From an uncultured Desulfovibrio sp. (GTDB lineage Bacteria; Desulfobacterota; Desulfovibrionia; Desulfovibrionales; Desulfovibrionaceae): a stretch of DNA of 64,000 bases. This document shows positions 32,208 through 42,091 of this stretch, piece after piece; the stretch's first letter is position 1, and each line of letters begins with the position of its first letter. The notes under the pieces were generated by a model. That model searched no databases. It was given only the letters and a program-made list of their open reading frames with translations, and was not told the origin of the DNA. Made by a program: the position numbers and the translations under genes. The stretch lies in contig CAJXYU010000001.1 in assembly GCA_913063155.1 (NCBI GenBank), positions 744,001-808,000 on the forward strand. Reading direction: 5' to 3'.

Positions 32208-34679
32208 ATGATCGAATTCAACGAACAAAGCATCGCCCTGGGCGCGAAAGCGGCCAACAAGGAAGAAGCCATCGAAGCCGTGGGGCAGGTGCTTGTTGAC
32301 GCCGGATATATTGAGCAAAGTTACATAGAAAGCATGAAAGGCCGCGAAGCCGTAGCCAACACATTCCTGGGCAACGGCATCGCCATTCCGCACGGACTGC
32401 CAGCCAACCGCGACCAGATCAACAAGACCGGCGTGGCCGTGCTCCAGGTCCCCAACGGGGTCTCCTGGAACCCCGGCGAGACGGTCTTCCTGGTGGTGGG
32501 CATTGCCGCCAAGTCCGACGAACATATTGAAATCCTGACCAACCTCACTCATGTCCTGGATGACCCGGACACGACCGCCCGACTGGCAATGACCAAGGAT
32601 TCCGGCGAAATCATCGAGGCTCTGAGCGGCGGCGCAAAGGAACGCAAACGCCCTGCCCCGGTCATGGACATGACCGGCTTTGACAGCGCCGTGGACGTAA
32701 CCATCACCGGAGAGCACGGCCTGCACGCGCGCCCTGCTACATTTTTCGTGGAAACGGCCAAGGCCTTTGACGCGGATGTGGTCATGGAATTCGACGGCCG
32801 CACCGCCAACGGCAAGAGCCTCGCCTCGCTCCTCAAGCTGGGGGTAACCTCGGGCAAGACCGTCCGCCTGCATGCCAAAGGACCGGACGCGAAAGCCGCC
32901 CTGGCCGAACTGATGGCGGCCGTGGAAGCCGGGCTTGGAGATGAAGGGGAAGAAGCCCCACCGGTTCAGACCGAGCATGGCTGGACGCCGAGAAACGTGG
33001 GCCGCACCATCCCCGGCAGAACCGCATCTCCGGGGTTGGCCGAGGGGCCGATCCGGCAATATGTGCACCGCCGCATCATCGTGGAAGCGAACGCCAAGGA
33101 CGTGGATCACGAAAACCGCGCCCTGACCCAAGCCATTGCCGCGGCCAAGGAAAACCTGGACCGTCTCTACAACGAGGTCCGGTCCCGTTCCGGCGCTGCG
33201 AAGGCAGGCATCTTCCGCGCCCATGAAGCCTTTCTTGAGGACCCGGAACTCCTGGCCGAGGTTCGGACATTGATCCAGGACGGCAAAAGCGCCGGTTTTG
33301 CCTGGCGCCAGATCATAGAGACCAGGGTCCAGGCCTTGGAGAAACACGACGATCCGGTATTGGCCGGACGGGCCATGGATCTGCGCGATGTGGGAAGACG
33401 CGTGCTGCGTCACCTTGCCGGCGTGGTCCAGGACGAACCGTTCGTACCGGATCACCCGGTCATTCTGGTGGCCGAGGACCTTACCCCATCGGATACGGCC
33501 CTGCTGGACCCGGCCCTGGTGCTGGGCTTCGTAACCGCCGCCGGCGGCCCCACCTCGCATTCGGCCATCATCGCCCGCTCTCTGGGGATTCCGGCTACCG
33601 TAGCCTGCGGACCGAGCGTGCTGGACATCGCAGAAGGCGCCATGGCCATCCTTGACGGCGACGCGGGCAACCTGCACCTCGATCCGAGCCAGGAAGACCT
33701 GAACGCCGCCGAATTGGCCCGCACCAAGCTCAACGAGCTGCGCGACGACGAATACCGAACCCGATACGAACCCGCCCTTACCCTTGACGGACACCGCATT
33801 GAGGTTGTGGCCAACATCGGCAAGGCGGGCGAAGCCGAGCAGGCCGTCAATGCGGGGGGCGAGGGCGTGGGGCTCATGCGCACCGAATTCCTGTTCCTGG
33901 GCCGCGAAACCCCGCCGGACGAAGAGGAACAATATCAGAATTACAAGACTATGGTGGAGGCTTTGAACGGCCTGCCCATCATCATCCGCACTTTGGACAT
34001 CGGCGGCGACAAGGCCGTGCCGTATCTGGACCTCCCTGCCGAAGACAACCCGTTCCTGGGCGAAAGAGGCATCCGGCTGTGCCTCAATCGCCCGGAACTC
34101 TTCCTTGAACAGCTCCGGGCCATCTACCGGGCCTCCAAACACGGCCCGGTGCGCATCATGTTCCCCATGATCGCCACCCTCGAGGAGTTGGCCGCGGCCA
34201 AGCGACTGGCCGAAAAGGCCCGCATCGAAGTGAATGCGGACCCGGTGGACATCGGCATCATGGTCGAAGTCCCCTCGGTGGTGTCCCTGGCCCGCGAATT
34301 CGCCGAGGAAACCGACTTCTTCTCCGTCGGCACCAACGACCTGACCCAGTACGTCATGGCCATGGACCGCCTGCATCCCTCGCTGGCCGCCCAGGCCGAC
34401 AGCCTGCACCCGGCGGTGCTGCGCATGATCCGAGACGTGGTCAAGGAGGCCGACCGGGCAGGCACCTGGGTCGGCGTGTGCGGCGGGCTGGCAGGCGAGC
34501 CCCTCGGGGCGGTCATCCTGGCCGGGCTGGGAGTGCAGGAACTGAGCATGGTGGTCCCCAGTATCGCGGCCATCAAGGCACGTCTGCGCTCCCTGAAGAT
34601 TGAGGACGCCCGCGCCCTGGCCGAAGAGGCCCTGGCTTGCGGCACAGTCAATCAGGTGCGCGCCCTGCGTCTGCCCTGA
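32208..34679 (+). CDS. PTS fructose EIIA-HPr-Enzyme I fusion (multiphosphoryl transfer protein)
   Basis: An 823-residue cytoplasmic protein carrying three PTS steps. Residues about 1-145 are fructose-type EIIA (His62 in AIPHG), about 158-245 HPr (His173 in GLHARPA), and about 265-820 Enzyme I (His451 in [20 protein letters not shown], active-site Cys in [10 protein letters not shown]). It passes phosphate from phosphoenolpyruvate to the membrane EIIBC encoded two genes on. With this fusion the operon needs no separate general PTS proteins. A GAGGAGG site precedes the ATG. The second gene starts 17 bases after its stop. Confidence 0.96.
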   Translation: MIEFNEQSIALGAKAANKEEAIEAVGQVLVDAGYIEQSYIESMKGREAVANTFLGNGIAIPHGLPANRDQINKTGVAVLQVPNGVSWNPGETVFLVVGIAAKSDEHIEILTNLTHVLDDPDTTARLAMTKDSGEIIEALSGGAKERKRPAPVMDMTGFDSAVDVTITGEHGLHARPATFFVETAKAFDADVVMEFDGRTANGKSLASLLKLGVTSGKTVRLHAKGPDAKAALAELMAAVEAGLGDEGEEAPPVQTEHGWTPRNVGRTIPGRTASPGLAEGPIRQYVHRRIIVEANAKDVDHENRALTQAIAAAKENLDRLYNEVRSRSGAAKAGIFRAHEAFLEDPELLAEVRTLIQDGKSAGFAWRQIIETRVQALEKHDDPVLAGRAMDLRDVGRRVLRHLAGVVQDEPFVPDHPVILVAEDLTPSDTALLDPALVLGFVTAAGGPTSHSAIIARSLGIPATVACGPSVLDIAEGAMAILDGDAGNLHLDPSQEDLNAAELARTKLNELRDDEYRTRYEPALTLDGHRIEVVANIGKAGEAEQAVNAGGEGVGLMRTEFLFLGRETPPDEEEQYQNYKTMVEALNGLPIIIRTLDIGGDKAVPYLDLPAEDNPFLGERGIRLCLNRPELFLEQLRAIYRASKHGPVRIMFPMIATLEELAAAKRLAEKARIEVNADPVDIGIMVEVPSVVSLAREFAEETDFFSVGTNDLTQYVMAMDRLHPSLAAQADSLHPAVLRMIRDVVKEADRAGTWVGVCGGLAGEPLGAVILAGLGVQELSMVVPSIAAIKARLRSLKIEDARALAEEALACGTVNQVRALRLP

Positions 34680-34696
34680 GCCCGGAGGTTCAAACC

Positions 34697-35653
34697 GTGA
34701 CAACTCAAAAAATACTCACCGTGACCCTGAACCCCGCAGTGGACCTGGCCTGCACCGTGCCGGGCTTCACGGCCGGGGGAGTGAACCGGGTCAGCGAATA
34801 CCGCACCGACCCCGGCGGCAAGGGCGTGAACATCGCCCGGCTGGCACGCCTGCTCGGCGTGCCCGTCATGGTCACCGGCTTTCTGGGCGTCGGGAACCAG
34901 CACATCTTCCAAAACATGTTTCGTGAGCTGGGCATTGAGGACGAATTCGTCCGCGTGCCCGGCGAAACGAGAATCGGCGTCAAAGTGCTGGATCCCGACG
35001 CCCAGTCCACAACAGACATCAACTTCCCGGGATTGATTCCGCAGGAAGCCCACGTGACCGAACTCGTCGACACTGTGGGCAGAATGGCCGCAGAGGCCGC
35101 CATCGTGGTCATCGCGGGCAGCGTTCCGGCCAACCTTGCGCCAGAAATCGTGGGCACCCTGGTGGAAACCGCCAAGACCAAAGGAGCGAAGGTTGCGGTG
35201 GACACCAGCGGCCCGGCCCTGGGTCAGGCCATCAAGTGCAAGCCCTGGCTCATCAAACCCAATGTCGAGGAACTTTCCGAGTTCCTGGGGAAAAATCTGG
35301 CCGGCAAACGGGAGATAGCCGCCGAAGCCGGCAGGCTGGTGGAATCCGGCATAGACACCGTCATCGTTTCGCAGGGAGCGCAGGGAGCCCTCATCGTCAC
35401 CGGCGAACAGGCGCTGCAGGCCCGCCCGCCCCGAGTAGAGGTGGTCAGCACTGTCGGAGCGGGAGACGCCATGGTCTGCGGCATGGTTTCCGGCATGGCC
35501 CTGGGGCTGACGCTCGAGGAGCGCATACGCCTGGCCATGGCCCTGTCCGCAGCCACGGTTACTTATCCTGGCCCGAGCCTGCCCGACCTTTCCAAAGCAA
35601 AGTCGTTTCAAAAAACGATAGAGATAGATCCATTCATCTTTCAAGGGGGTTAA
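34697..35653 (+). CDS. fruK: 1-Phosphofructokinase
   Basis: A 318-residue PfkB-family sugar kinase that phosphorylates fructose 1-phosphate to fructose 1,6-bisphosphate. It has the N-terminal [17 protein letters not shown] typical of FruK/LacC, the glycine pair [17 protein letters not shown], and the C-terminal [16 protein letters not shown] anion hole with catalytic Asp. The start is a GTG with GGAGG eight bases upstream, inside the gap after the PTS fusion gene; an upstream ATG would overlap that gene's end and lacks a site. It ends one base before the EIIBC gene. Confidence 0.95.
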   Translation: MTTQKILTVTLNPAVDLACTVPGFTAGGVNRVSEYRTDPGGKGVNIARLARLLGVPVMVTGFLGVGNQHIFQNMFRELGIEDEFVRVPGETRIGVKVLDPDAQSTTDINFPGLIPQEAHVTELVDTVGRMAAEAAIVVIAGSVPANLAPEIVGTLVETAKTKGAKVAVDTSGPALGQAIKCKPWLIKPNVEELSEFLGKNLAGKREIAAEAGRLVESGIDTVIVSQGAQGALIVTGEQALQARPPRVEVVSTVGAGDAMVCGMVSGMALGLTLEERIRLAMALSAATVTYPGPSLPDLSKAKSFQKTIEIDPFIFQGG

Positions 35654-35654
35654 T

Positions 35655-37391
35655 ATGTCCAAGATCGTTGCTGTCACAGCGTGTCCCACCGGGATCGCGC
35701 ATACCATCATGGCCGCAGAGGCTCTGCAGAAAGTCGGCGCCAGCCTGGGTCACGAGGTGGTTGTGGAAACACAGGGTTCCGAGGGGATCAAAGACGAACT
35801 TTCCCAGGAAGCCATCAATGCCGCCGACGTGGTCATCATTGCGGCCGACATTCATGTGGACCCGGCGCGCTTTGCCGGAAAACCCATCTACGCGGTGACC
35901 ACCAGCGAAGCCGTACGCAACACCAAGGATGTCATTCTGGCGGCACTGGGAGAGGCCGAACAGATGACCAGCGCTCCGGCTGCGGGCGGCCAGAAATTCA
36001 TCGTTGGGGTCACTTCCTGCCCCACAGGCATCGCCCACACCTTCATGGCCGCAGAGGCTCTACGCAAGGCGGCCGAGGAGATGGGGCATGAAGTGAAGAT
36101 CGAAACCCAGGGATCGGTGGGGGCCAAGAACGTGCTCACCGACGAAGACATCGCCCGTGCGGACGCCGTCGTCATCGCTGCGGACGCATTCGTGGACAAG
36201 AGCCGCTTCGAGGGCAAACCCTTGTATGAGACCACCACCAAGGCCGCCCTGGGTGAAGGCGCCACCGTCATCAACTCGGCCCTGGCCTCCAAACCCTCTT
36301 CCGGAGCAGGCCTCGCCGACCGCGTGGCCGACATCAAGAAGGAACGGTCCGCAGGGCGCACCGGCCCCTACCGTCACCTCATGACCGGTGTTTCCTACAT
36401 GCTGCCCGTGGTCGTTGCAGGCGGCCTGCTCATCGCCCTGGCCTTCGCCTTCGGCGGGATTTACGCAGGCGACAAGCCGGGCACCCTGGGCTGGGCGCTC
36501 ATGCAGATCGGCGGCACTTCGGCATTCTCCCTGTTCGTTCCAGTGCTGGCCGGGTTCATTGCCTTTTCCATCGCCCAACGTCCGGGCATCGCTCCCGGAC
36601 TCATAGGCGGCATGCTGGCCACCTCGGTGGGTTCGGGCTTTCTGGGCGGCATCGTGGCCGGTTTTCTGGCCGGTTACGTGGTCAAATTCCTGAACGACAA
36701 CATCAAAATGCCGCAAAACCTGCAAGGTCTCATGCCCGTACTCATCCTGCCATTCCTGTCCTCGCTTGTGGTAGGCCTGCTCATGATCTACGTCATAGGC
36801 CCACCCGTGAAGATTGCGCTGACGGCCCTCACCGAATGGCTGAAGGGCATGCAGGATTCCAGCGCCCTGATCCTCGGCCTGGTGCTCGGAGCCATGATGG
36901 CTTTCGACATGGGCGGCCCTGTGAACAAAGCGGCTTACACCTTCGGGGTCGGCCTGCTCTCCAGCCAGGTTTATGCCCCCATGGCGGCCATCATGGCCGC
37001 GGGCATGACCCCACCCCTGGGCCTGGCCCTTGCCGCCACCCTGTTCAGAAACCGCTTCACCGAAGACGAACATGAAGCCAGCAAAGCCGCATTCGTGCTG
37101 GGCATCTCCTTCATCACCGAGGGAGCCATCCCCTATGCGGCCCGAGACCCCTTCCGGGTCATCCCGAGCATCATGCTCGGATCGGCCGTCACCGGTGCTC
37201 TATCCATGACCTTCGGCGCACACCTGATGGTTCCCCACGGCGGCGTCTTCGTGCTGCTCATCCCCAACGCGGTTTCCCATCTGCTGGCCTACACCGCGGC
37301 CATCGCCATCGGCACCGTGGTTACCGCGGGCGCCCTCTTCGTGGCGAAACGGCCTCTCACCGAAGAAGAATCCGAAGCAGCGGAAGTTTAA
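35655..37391 (+). CDS. fruA: PTS fructose transporter EIIB-EIIB'-EIIC
   Basis: A 578-residue permease that takes up fructose and phosphorylates it at C-1. Residues about 1-100 and 112-210 are two EIIB domains, each with an intact phosphocysteine loop ACPTGIAHT (Cys10) and SCPTGIAHT (Cys122). From about 240 to the end is the EIIC membrane domain with eight to ten hydrophobic segments and the family motifs [15 protein letters not shown] and [20 protein letters not shown]. In E. coli FruA the first EIIB copy has lost its cysteine, so two intact copies are notable. GGGGG precedes the ATG. Last gene of the operon. Confidence 0.95.
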   Translation: MSKIVAVTACPTGIAHTIMAAEALQKVGASLGHEVVVETQGSEGIKDELSQEAINAADVVIIAADIHVDPARFAGKPIYAVTTSEAVRNTKDVILAALGEAEQMTSAPAAGGQKFIVGVTSCPTGIAHTFMAAEALRKAAEEMGHEVKIETQGSVGAKNVLTDEDIARADAVVIAADAFVDKSRFEGKPLYETTTKAALGEGATVINSALASKPSSGAGLADRVADIKKERSAGRTGPYRHLMTGVSYMLPVVVAGGLLIALAFAFGGIYAGDKPGTLGWALMQIGGTSAFSLFVPVLAGFIAFSIAQRPGIAPGLIGGMLATSVGSGFLGGIVAGFLAGYVVKFLNDNIKMPQNLQGLMPVLILPFLSSLVVGLLMIYVIGPPVKIALTALTEWLKGMQDSSALILGLVLGAMMAFDMGGPVNKAAYTFGVGLLSSQVYAPMAAIMAAGMTPPLGLALAATLFRNRFTEDEHEASKAAFVLGISFITEGAIPYAARDPFRVIPSIMLGSAVTGALSMTFGAHLMVPHGGVFVLLIPNAVSHLLAYTAAIAIGTVVTAGALFVAKRPLTEEESEAAEV

Positions 37392-37410
37392 GCTCGGTCA
37401 CCCGCTGCAT

Positions 37411-37446
37411 AAAAAAGGCCCTCGGAAACGGTTCCGGGGGCCTTTT
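37411..37446 (+). terminator. Terminator of the fructose PTS operon
   Basis: AAAAGGCCC-TCGG pairs with CCG-GGGGCCTTTT; a T-run follows. It starts 20 bases after the EIIBC stop. Confidence 0.88.
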
Positions 37447-37738
37447 CACTTGTTTCCGCCAGACTCACAACCAGTGAACTATTCAGTTTCCATCTTCCAT
37501 TCAGATCGTTGCTTTTCGTTATTGAAACATAACACGTCTTTCGTGCAAAAATTTTGTTTCAACTCTTCAATTTCACTATGATTTCAATTTTCAAAACACA
37601 AAAACTCCTTTGTGAATCAGCCTATTACCAAAATGTGAACACTGTTTCACTCGATCGTACGTCTCCTGAAACCGCTTTCGCTCGACGCAATTCACAACCC
37701 ACGGCTATTTTTCAGCCAACGTCAAACAGGAGGAATGC
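37447..37738. other. AT-rich intergenic region upstream of phnC
   Basis: No gene is seen in these 292 bases. They are A+T rich with several GTTTCA/GAAAC words; GTGAACACTGTTTCAC (37635-37650) is a near-palindrome and may be an operator. I do not find a standard Pho box. The phnC ribosome-binding site AGGAGG is at the right end. Confidence 0.4.
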
Positions 37739-38560
37739 ATGCCGAAAGCCATCGAAGTAACAGGACTCACAAAATCCTTTGGGAAAATAACGGCGCTGGA
37801 CAACGTCGATCTTACAATCCATTTAGGTGAAATGGTTGCACTTATCGGAGCTTCCGGGTCAGGGAAATCCACCCTGCTGCGCCATCTCGCCGGCCTGGAA
37901 GTCGGCGATCCGACAGACGGAAGCGTGGAGATCCTCGGCGTCACGCTTCAAAAAAGAGGACGTCTTGCCCGAGACGCCAGGAATCAACGCGGCCGGATAG
38001 GCTTCATATTTCAACAGTTCAACCTTGTGGGCCGCCTGACCGTACTGATCAATGTGCTCACAGGTCGCCTGACAAAAATACCCATGTACCGCAGCTTGTT
38101 CAGGCTCTTCACCATAGGGGAGAGGAAACGCGCGCTCGAGGCGCTGGACCGGGTCGGCATAGCCCAATGGGCCAACTGTCGTGCATCAAACCTTTCAGGG
38201 GGACAGCAGCAGCGCGCCGCCATTGCTCGGACCATTGTCCAACAGGCCAAAGTCGTCCTTGCGGACGAACCCATAGCCTCTCTTGACCCCGAATCATCCC
38301 GCCGGGTCATGGAAATACTCGCCAACCTCAACAGCCAGGACGGCACCACCGTGGTCGTTTCCCTGCACCAAGTGGACTTTGCCCTGCATTTCTGCCCCCG
38401 GGTCGTGGCCCTCGCCCGGGGCAAGGTCCTCTATGACGGTCCTTCCCATGGAGTCAGCAATGCGCTGCTCCAGAAAGTCTATTCCGGAGATCCGGAACTG
38501 AAGACTCTCAACCTAACAGGCACAAAAGGACTCGCCGTTCTTCCAAAAGAAGCGGCATAA
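37739..38560 (+). CDS. phnC: Phosphonate/phosphite-type ABC transporter ATPase (PhnC)
   Basis: A 273-residue ABC ATPase: Walker A GASGSGKSTLLRHLAGLE, signature [20 protein letters not shown], Walker B VVLADEPIASLDPESS and an H-loop VVSLHQVDFAL. The length and the RGRIGFIFQQFNLVGRLTVL segment match PhnC. It energises import with the binding protein and permease that follow. AGGAGGAATGC precedes the ATG. The three-gene set has no C-P lyase or phosphonatase genes next to it, so the substrate (phosphonate, phosphite, phosphate) is open. Confidence 0.93.
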   Translation: MPKAIEVTGLTKSFGKITALDNVDLTIHLGEMVALIGASGSGKSTLLRHLAGLEVGDPTDGSVEILGVTLQKRGRLARDARNQRGRIGFIFQQFNLVGRLTVLINVLTGRLTKIPMYRSLFRLFTIGERKRALEALDRVGIAQWANCRASNLSGGQQQRAAIARTIVQQAKVVLADEPIASLDPESSRRVMEILANLNSQDGTTVVVSLHQVDFALHFCPRVVALARGKVLYDGPSHGVSNALLQKVYSGDPELKTLNLTGTKGLAVLPKEAA

Positions 38561-38599
38561 CCCCCAAACCCAGCATACAGTTTTGAGGAGGATTCTCAG

Positions 38600-39592
38600 A
38601 TGAAACGTCTTGCGATCGCCGTGCTCGCCGTGCTTCTGCTCTGTTCGGCGGCAATGGCCAAGGAACCCAAGGAAATCAGATTCGGAGTCATTGCCACAGA
38701 CAACACGTCTTTCCTGAAAAAGCAGTTCACCCCGCTGGTGGATGCCATGGCAAAAAGCACAGGCTATGATGTAAAACTCTTTTTCGCGTCCGACTACACT
38801 GGCGTCATCGAAGCCATGCGCTTCAAAAAAGTAGACATCGGCTGGTTCGGAAACAAATCCGCCATCGCCGCCGTGGACCGGGCGAATGCGGAAGTCTTCT
38901 GTAAAATATCCAACAAGGACGATTCAGACGGCTATCATTCCCTCCTGATCACTCACGTCGATTCCCCACTCAACTCTCTTGAAGACCTGCTCAAGGCGCC
39001 CGGCAAATACACTTTCGGCAACGGCGACCCGCAATCCACTTCGGGCAACCTCATCCCGTCCTACTACGTATTCGCTCAAAATGGGATCACCCCCAACAAA
39101 CACTTCAAGGTCGTGCGCAACGCCAACCATGAAACCAATGCGCTGGCAACGGTCAACAAGCAGGTTGACGTGGCTACGAACAACAACAAGGCTTTGTATC
39201 GCTTCAATAAACGCTGGCCGGAGAAGCGAAAGAAAATCAAAGTCATCTGGACCTCTCCGGTCATTCCGTCCGACCCTTTCTGCTGGCGCTCGGACCTCGA
39301 CCCCATCGCAAAAAGGAAGATCAAGAAATTCTTTCTCGATTTCGGCCGCAAGGGTCCCAATGCCGAAGCGGAAAGGAACACCCTGGCCGACACCATGGGC
39401 GGCTGGGGGCTGTTCATGGATTCCAATAATGACCAGCTCCTGACCGTGCGCCAGTTGGTGCTGTTCAAGGATCGCCTCAAGTTGGAAACAAGCAGGAACC
39501 TCTCTGAAAAAGAAAAAAAACAACGCATCGCCGAGATCGACAAAAAACTCACGGAGATATCCAAGCGCGTTGCCGAACTGAAACGGAACTGA
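38600..39592 (+). CDS. phnD: Phosphonate-type periplasmic binding protein (PhnD)
   Basis: A 330-residue secreted protein with signal peptide [20 protein letters not shown]. The mature part has the PhnD family strand pattern: [52 protein letters not shown] and [16 protein letters not shown], the last being the ligand-anion binding block. The C-terminal 60 residues are charged and helical. It delivers the ligand to PhnE. GAGGAGG lies before the ATG, 39 bases after phnC. Confidence 0.93.
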   Translation: MKRLAIAVLAVLLLCSAAMAKEPKEIRFGVIATDNTSFLKKQFTPLVDAMAKSTGYDVKLFFASDYTGVIEAMRFKKVDIGWFGNKSAIAAVDRANAEVFCKISNKDDSDGYHSLLITHVDSPLNSLEDLLKAPGKYTFGNGDPQSTSGNLIPSYYVFAQNGITPNKHFKVVRNANHETNALATVNKQVDVATNNNKALYRFNKRWPEKRKKIKVIWTSPVIPSDPFCWRSDLDPIAKRKIKKFFLDFGRKGPNAEAERNTLADTMGGWGLFMDSNNDQLLTVRQLVLFKDRLKLETSRNLSEKEKKQRIAEIDKKLTEISKRVAELKRN

Positions 39593-39665
39593 CAGAGAAC
39601 AATGGGACATCCCTGCCGGGGTGTCCCGCATCTTTCCAATCTTTTCATTATCCTGGGAGTCGACA

Positions 39666-40472
39666 ATGTCTTTGACCGATGCGGAAATGAACTCAATCCT
39701 CAACGAGAACAAAAACCTCAAACGCTCCTCTCTGGTGACGTTCTCCTACGGCGTAGCGGCGGTCGCCCTCTTCTGGGCCTGGGAGGGCGCTGAAATCAGA
39801 CCTTACGACCTGATCAGATACTCCGACAACATGATCACCTTCGTGACCGATTTTTTCCCGCCCAACTTCATGGATTGGGGCACCTACCTGGAGGAAATGG
39901 TCGTCACCATCCAGATCGCCATATGGGGTTCCTTGCTGGCCGTACTCTGCTCAGTGCCCTTGAGCCTCATGTGCGCGTCGAACATTGCCCCCACATGGGT
40001 CAACCAGCCCACGCGGCGGGCCATGGACACCTTACGGGCCATCAACGAAATCGCCTTCGCCATGGTCTTCGTGGTGGCCGTAGGCCTCGGCCCTTTTGCT
40101 GGAGTTCTCGCTTTGTTCGTACACACCACGGGAACTCTCGCCAAACTCTTTTCCGAGGCAGTGGAGTCCATAGATCCCCAGCCAGTGGAAGGCATCCGGG
40201 CAACCGGCGCCAACAAGATCGAAGAAATCGCCTTCGGCGTGATTCCGCAGGTCATGCCCCTCTGGATATCCTACTCCCTGTACCGCTTTGAATCCAACGT
40301 GCGCTCGGCCACCGTGGTCGGCATGGTCGGCGCCGGAGGAATCGGTTATACCTTCTACGAACTTATGCGCGGTTTTTACTACGATCAGGTCGCCGCCGTT
40401 CTCATCATCATAATCGCCACGGTCTCGGTTCTGGATCTCATCTCCGCCCGCATCCGGAAAATCTTCATCTAG
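39666..40472 (+). CDS. phnE: Phosphonate-type ABC transporter permease (PhnE)
   Basis: A 268-residue inner-membrane permease with about six hydrophobic segments. The EAA-type coupling loop that contacts the ATPase is [20 protein letters not shown], followed by [20 protein letters not shown] and the conserved [20 protein letters not shown]. The ATG at 39666 has GGGAG about seven bases upstream; an earlier in-frame start would add 15 residues. The set phnC-phnD-phnE is complete as an importer with one permease gene (homodimer). Confidence 0.93.
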   Translation: MSLTDAEMNSILNENKNLKRSSLVTFSYGVAAVALFWAWEGAEIRPYDLIRYSDNMITFVTDFFPPNFMDWGTYLEEMVVTIQIAIWGSLLAVLCSVPLSLMCASNIAPTWVNQPTRRAMDTLRAINEIAFAMVFVVAVGLGPFAGVLALFVHTTGTLAKLFSEAVESIDPQPVEGIRATGANKIEEIAFGVIPQVMPLWISYSLYRFESNVRSATVVGMVGAGGIGYTFYELMRGFYYDQVAAVLIIIIATVSVLDLISARIRKIFI

Positions 40473-40483
40473 CGCCAAAACAG

Positions 40484-40517
40484 AAAAGGCCCCGGAAGCG
40501 TTTCCGAGGCCTTTTTT
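40484..40517. terminator. Terminator after phnE
   Basis: AAAAGGCC-CCGGAA and TTTCCG-AGGCCTTTT pair with one mismatch, followed by TT. It also lies near the end of the converging VOC gene. Confidence 0.85.
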
Positions 40518-40533
40518 GTCATCTTCGCCGAAC

Positions 40534-40920
40534 TCAAAGCCAGTGGATGAACTCCAGCACATTGCCGTCAGGGTCGGCGATGTACACCCAACGCTCCTCG
40601 CCAGGAATCTCCAACGGCCCCTTGATGACGGGAATACCGTTTTCCCGGATCATGGCCAGGGTCGAGTCCATGTCATTCGTCTGAAAAGCCAGATGCGGCG
40701 AATTCAAGGGGTTCTCCTTGAGCTTCGGCATGGCCGCGCCCGGTTGAATATTGCTCAGCAGCTCCAGAGTGCAGCCCTGAAGCTGAAAAAAAGCGTAGGC
40801 CTCGTGAACCTCCTCGTTCACGCCCCGAGACTTCAGAGCCAGTCCCAGCTTGTTCTCGTAGAAATCCACCGCCCTGTCCATATCCGTCACTTCAAAGGCA
40901 AAATGATCCAGTTTGAGCAT
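40534..40920 (-). CDS. VOC (glyoxalase/bleomycin-resistance) family protein
   Basis: A 128-residue single-domain protein. The fold repeats beta-alpha-beta-beta-beta twice: MLKLDHFAFEVTDMDRAVDF with metal-ligand His6, then NSPHLAFQTNDMDSTLAMIR with a second His and a final VYIADPDGNVLEFIHW with Glu. These positions fit a metal-dependent glyoxalase I-like or isomerase activity. The substrate is unknown. It is opposite to the flanking genes and transcribed alone. Confidence 0.88.
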   Translation of the reverse strand: MLKLDHFAFEVTDMDRAVDFYENKLGLALKSRGVNEEVHEAYAFFQLQGCTLELLSNIQPGAAMPKLKENPLNSPHLAFQTNDMDSTLAMIRENGIPVIKGPLEIPGEERWVYIADPDGNVLEFIHWL

Positions 40921-41194
40921 GACTTCCTCACTTTTTGGCAGCTTCAGCGCCCTTCATCAACACACCGTGCCGGCATGCCGACAAGCCGGACGTATTCCCG
41001 AAATTCGCTTCGGTGAACAGACTCCCTGTTCATTCATTGCTTTTTTCTCTCTTAGAGATGAGAGACCATACCCTTTCCCGAAACCAAGACCAAGCTCAAT
41101 GGTTTGATTCGACCGGCCCTTCCCACAAGGCTTGCTCATGGTAATGAATACGGCCTATGAAGAGACAAACACCCTTGAGAAAAAGGATACGCCA

Positions 41195-41899
41195 ATGCGC
41201 GCCATAGACAAATACGACGTGCTGATTTTCGATGTCGGACAGACCTTCATGTTTAATGTGGACCGATTCGCGGCGGACGAGAACTTTCACGCCACTTACC
41301 GAACTTTGGGCGGCCGGACGCTTGACCAGGAAACCGTACAGAATACCATTCTTGACTGTCTCAACTACCTGATGAATCGATATGAATCCCCTGACTATTA
41401 CGACCGTTTTCCCAAACTGACGGAAGCAATGAAAACAGTGGCCCCGGGACTGGACGCCAGGGAGCGGACCATCCTGGAAAGCTCTTTTGCCCGGCACGAG
41501 TGCGGCCATGTCCCGGGGGAATACGCACAATGCCTCAAAGAACTCTCCAAAACCCACAGGCTAGGGGTCATCAGCAACATTTGGGCAAAAAAAGATTTCT
41601 GGCTGGAGGAATTCCGCCGCAAGGAGATTTTCGACATTTTCGATGTCATGGTTTTCTCTTCGGACCATAGCAGTATCAAGCCATCACCTGCGATCTTTGA
41701 AAGGGCCCTGGAAGGTCTGGGCACGAGCCGTTCGAAAATCCTCTTCACGGGCGACAGCTACAGGTGTGATGTCTGCGGCGCACAGAATGTCGGGATGACA
41801 ACGGCCCTGGTTCTCAATGACGGACCCGTGCCGTCCCGACTCGATCCTCAACCGGACTACCTCGTCACCAGCATGCTGGAACTGCCCCTTCTCGACTGA
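41195..41899 (+). CDS. HAD-superfamily hydrolase
   Basis: A 234-residue haloacid-dehalogenase-like protein with an alpha-helical cap. Motif I is DVLIFDVGQTF (nucleophile Asp present; Gly at the usual general-acid position), motif II LGVISNIW, motif III the Lys in SSIKPSPAIFERAL and motif IV ILFTGDSYRCDVCGAQNVGM. Phosphatase activity on a small phosphate ester is likely; the motif I change leaves some doubt. The start at 41195 has AAGGA seven bases upstream; an ATG 63 bases earlier is in frame. It stands before, but is probably not co-regulated with, the riboswitch-controlled glyA-type gene. Confidence 0.85.
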   Translation: MRAIDKYDVLIFDVGQTFMFNVDRFAADENFHATYRTLGGRTLDQETVQNTILDCLNYLMNRYESPDYYDRFPKLTEAMKTVAPGLDARERTILESSFARHECGHVPGEYAQCLKELSKTHRLGVISNIWAKKDFWLEEFRRKEIFDIFDVMVFSSDHSSIKPSPAIFERALEGLGTSRSKILFTGDSYRCDVCGAQNVGMTTALVLNDGPVPSRLDPQPDYLVTSMLELPLLD

Positions 41900-41923
41900 G
41901 CCGTTCACCCACTTGACTGCCGC

Positions 41924-41953
41924 TTGACAGCCCGACACCCCCATTGCTAGACG
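41924..41953 (+). promoter_or_regulatory. Possible promoter of the glyA-type gene
   Basis: TTGACA (41924-41929) with an 18-base spacer to TAGACG (41948-41953). The -10 match is weak, but the position, just before the ZTP riboswitch, is right. Confidence 0.45.
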
Positions 41954-41963
41954 GAAATCAGAC

Positions 41964-42050
41964 ATACCGATTCGCGTGACTGGCGAAATCAATGTGGGCT
42001 CAACCACAGGGAAACGCGAAATCGACGACACAGCCGCTCGCCTGGGCTTC
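41964..42050 (+). promoter_or_regulatory. ZTP riboswitch (pfl motif)
   Basis: The 5' half has the conserved GCGTGACTGGCG (41974-41985) followed by GTGGGCTCAACCACAGGGAA, and the 3' half has CCGCTCGCCTGGGC (42034-42047), the invariant landmarks of the ZTP/ZMP-binding pfl aptamer. ZTP signals folate shortage, and glyA is a known target class. It should raise expression of the downstream gene when one-carbon folates are low. The glyA start is 42 bases further on. Confidence 0.9.
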
Positions 42051-42091
42051 ATCGACAAACCGATGACAACCTTCCATCAGGAGGAAAGCCC

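Noticed and set aside
32187-34703. 838-codon minus-strand open frame opposite the PTS fusion gene
   Set aside because: Antisense shadow; the sense protein has all PTS active sites.
37635-37650. Pho box upstream of phnC
   Set aside because: The near-palindrome does not match the CTGTCAT direct-repeat pattern of PhoB sites.
37554-37760. Short plus-strand open frame in the phnC leader
   Set aside because: It runs through an AT-rich control region into phnC in another frame and has no ribosome-binding site.
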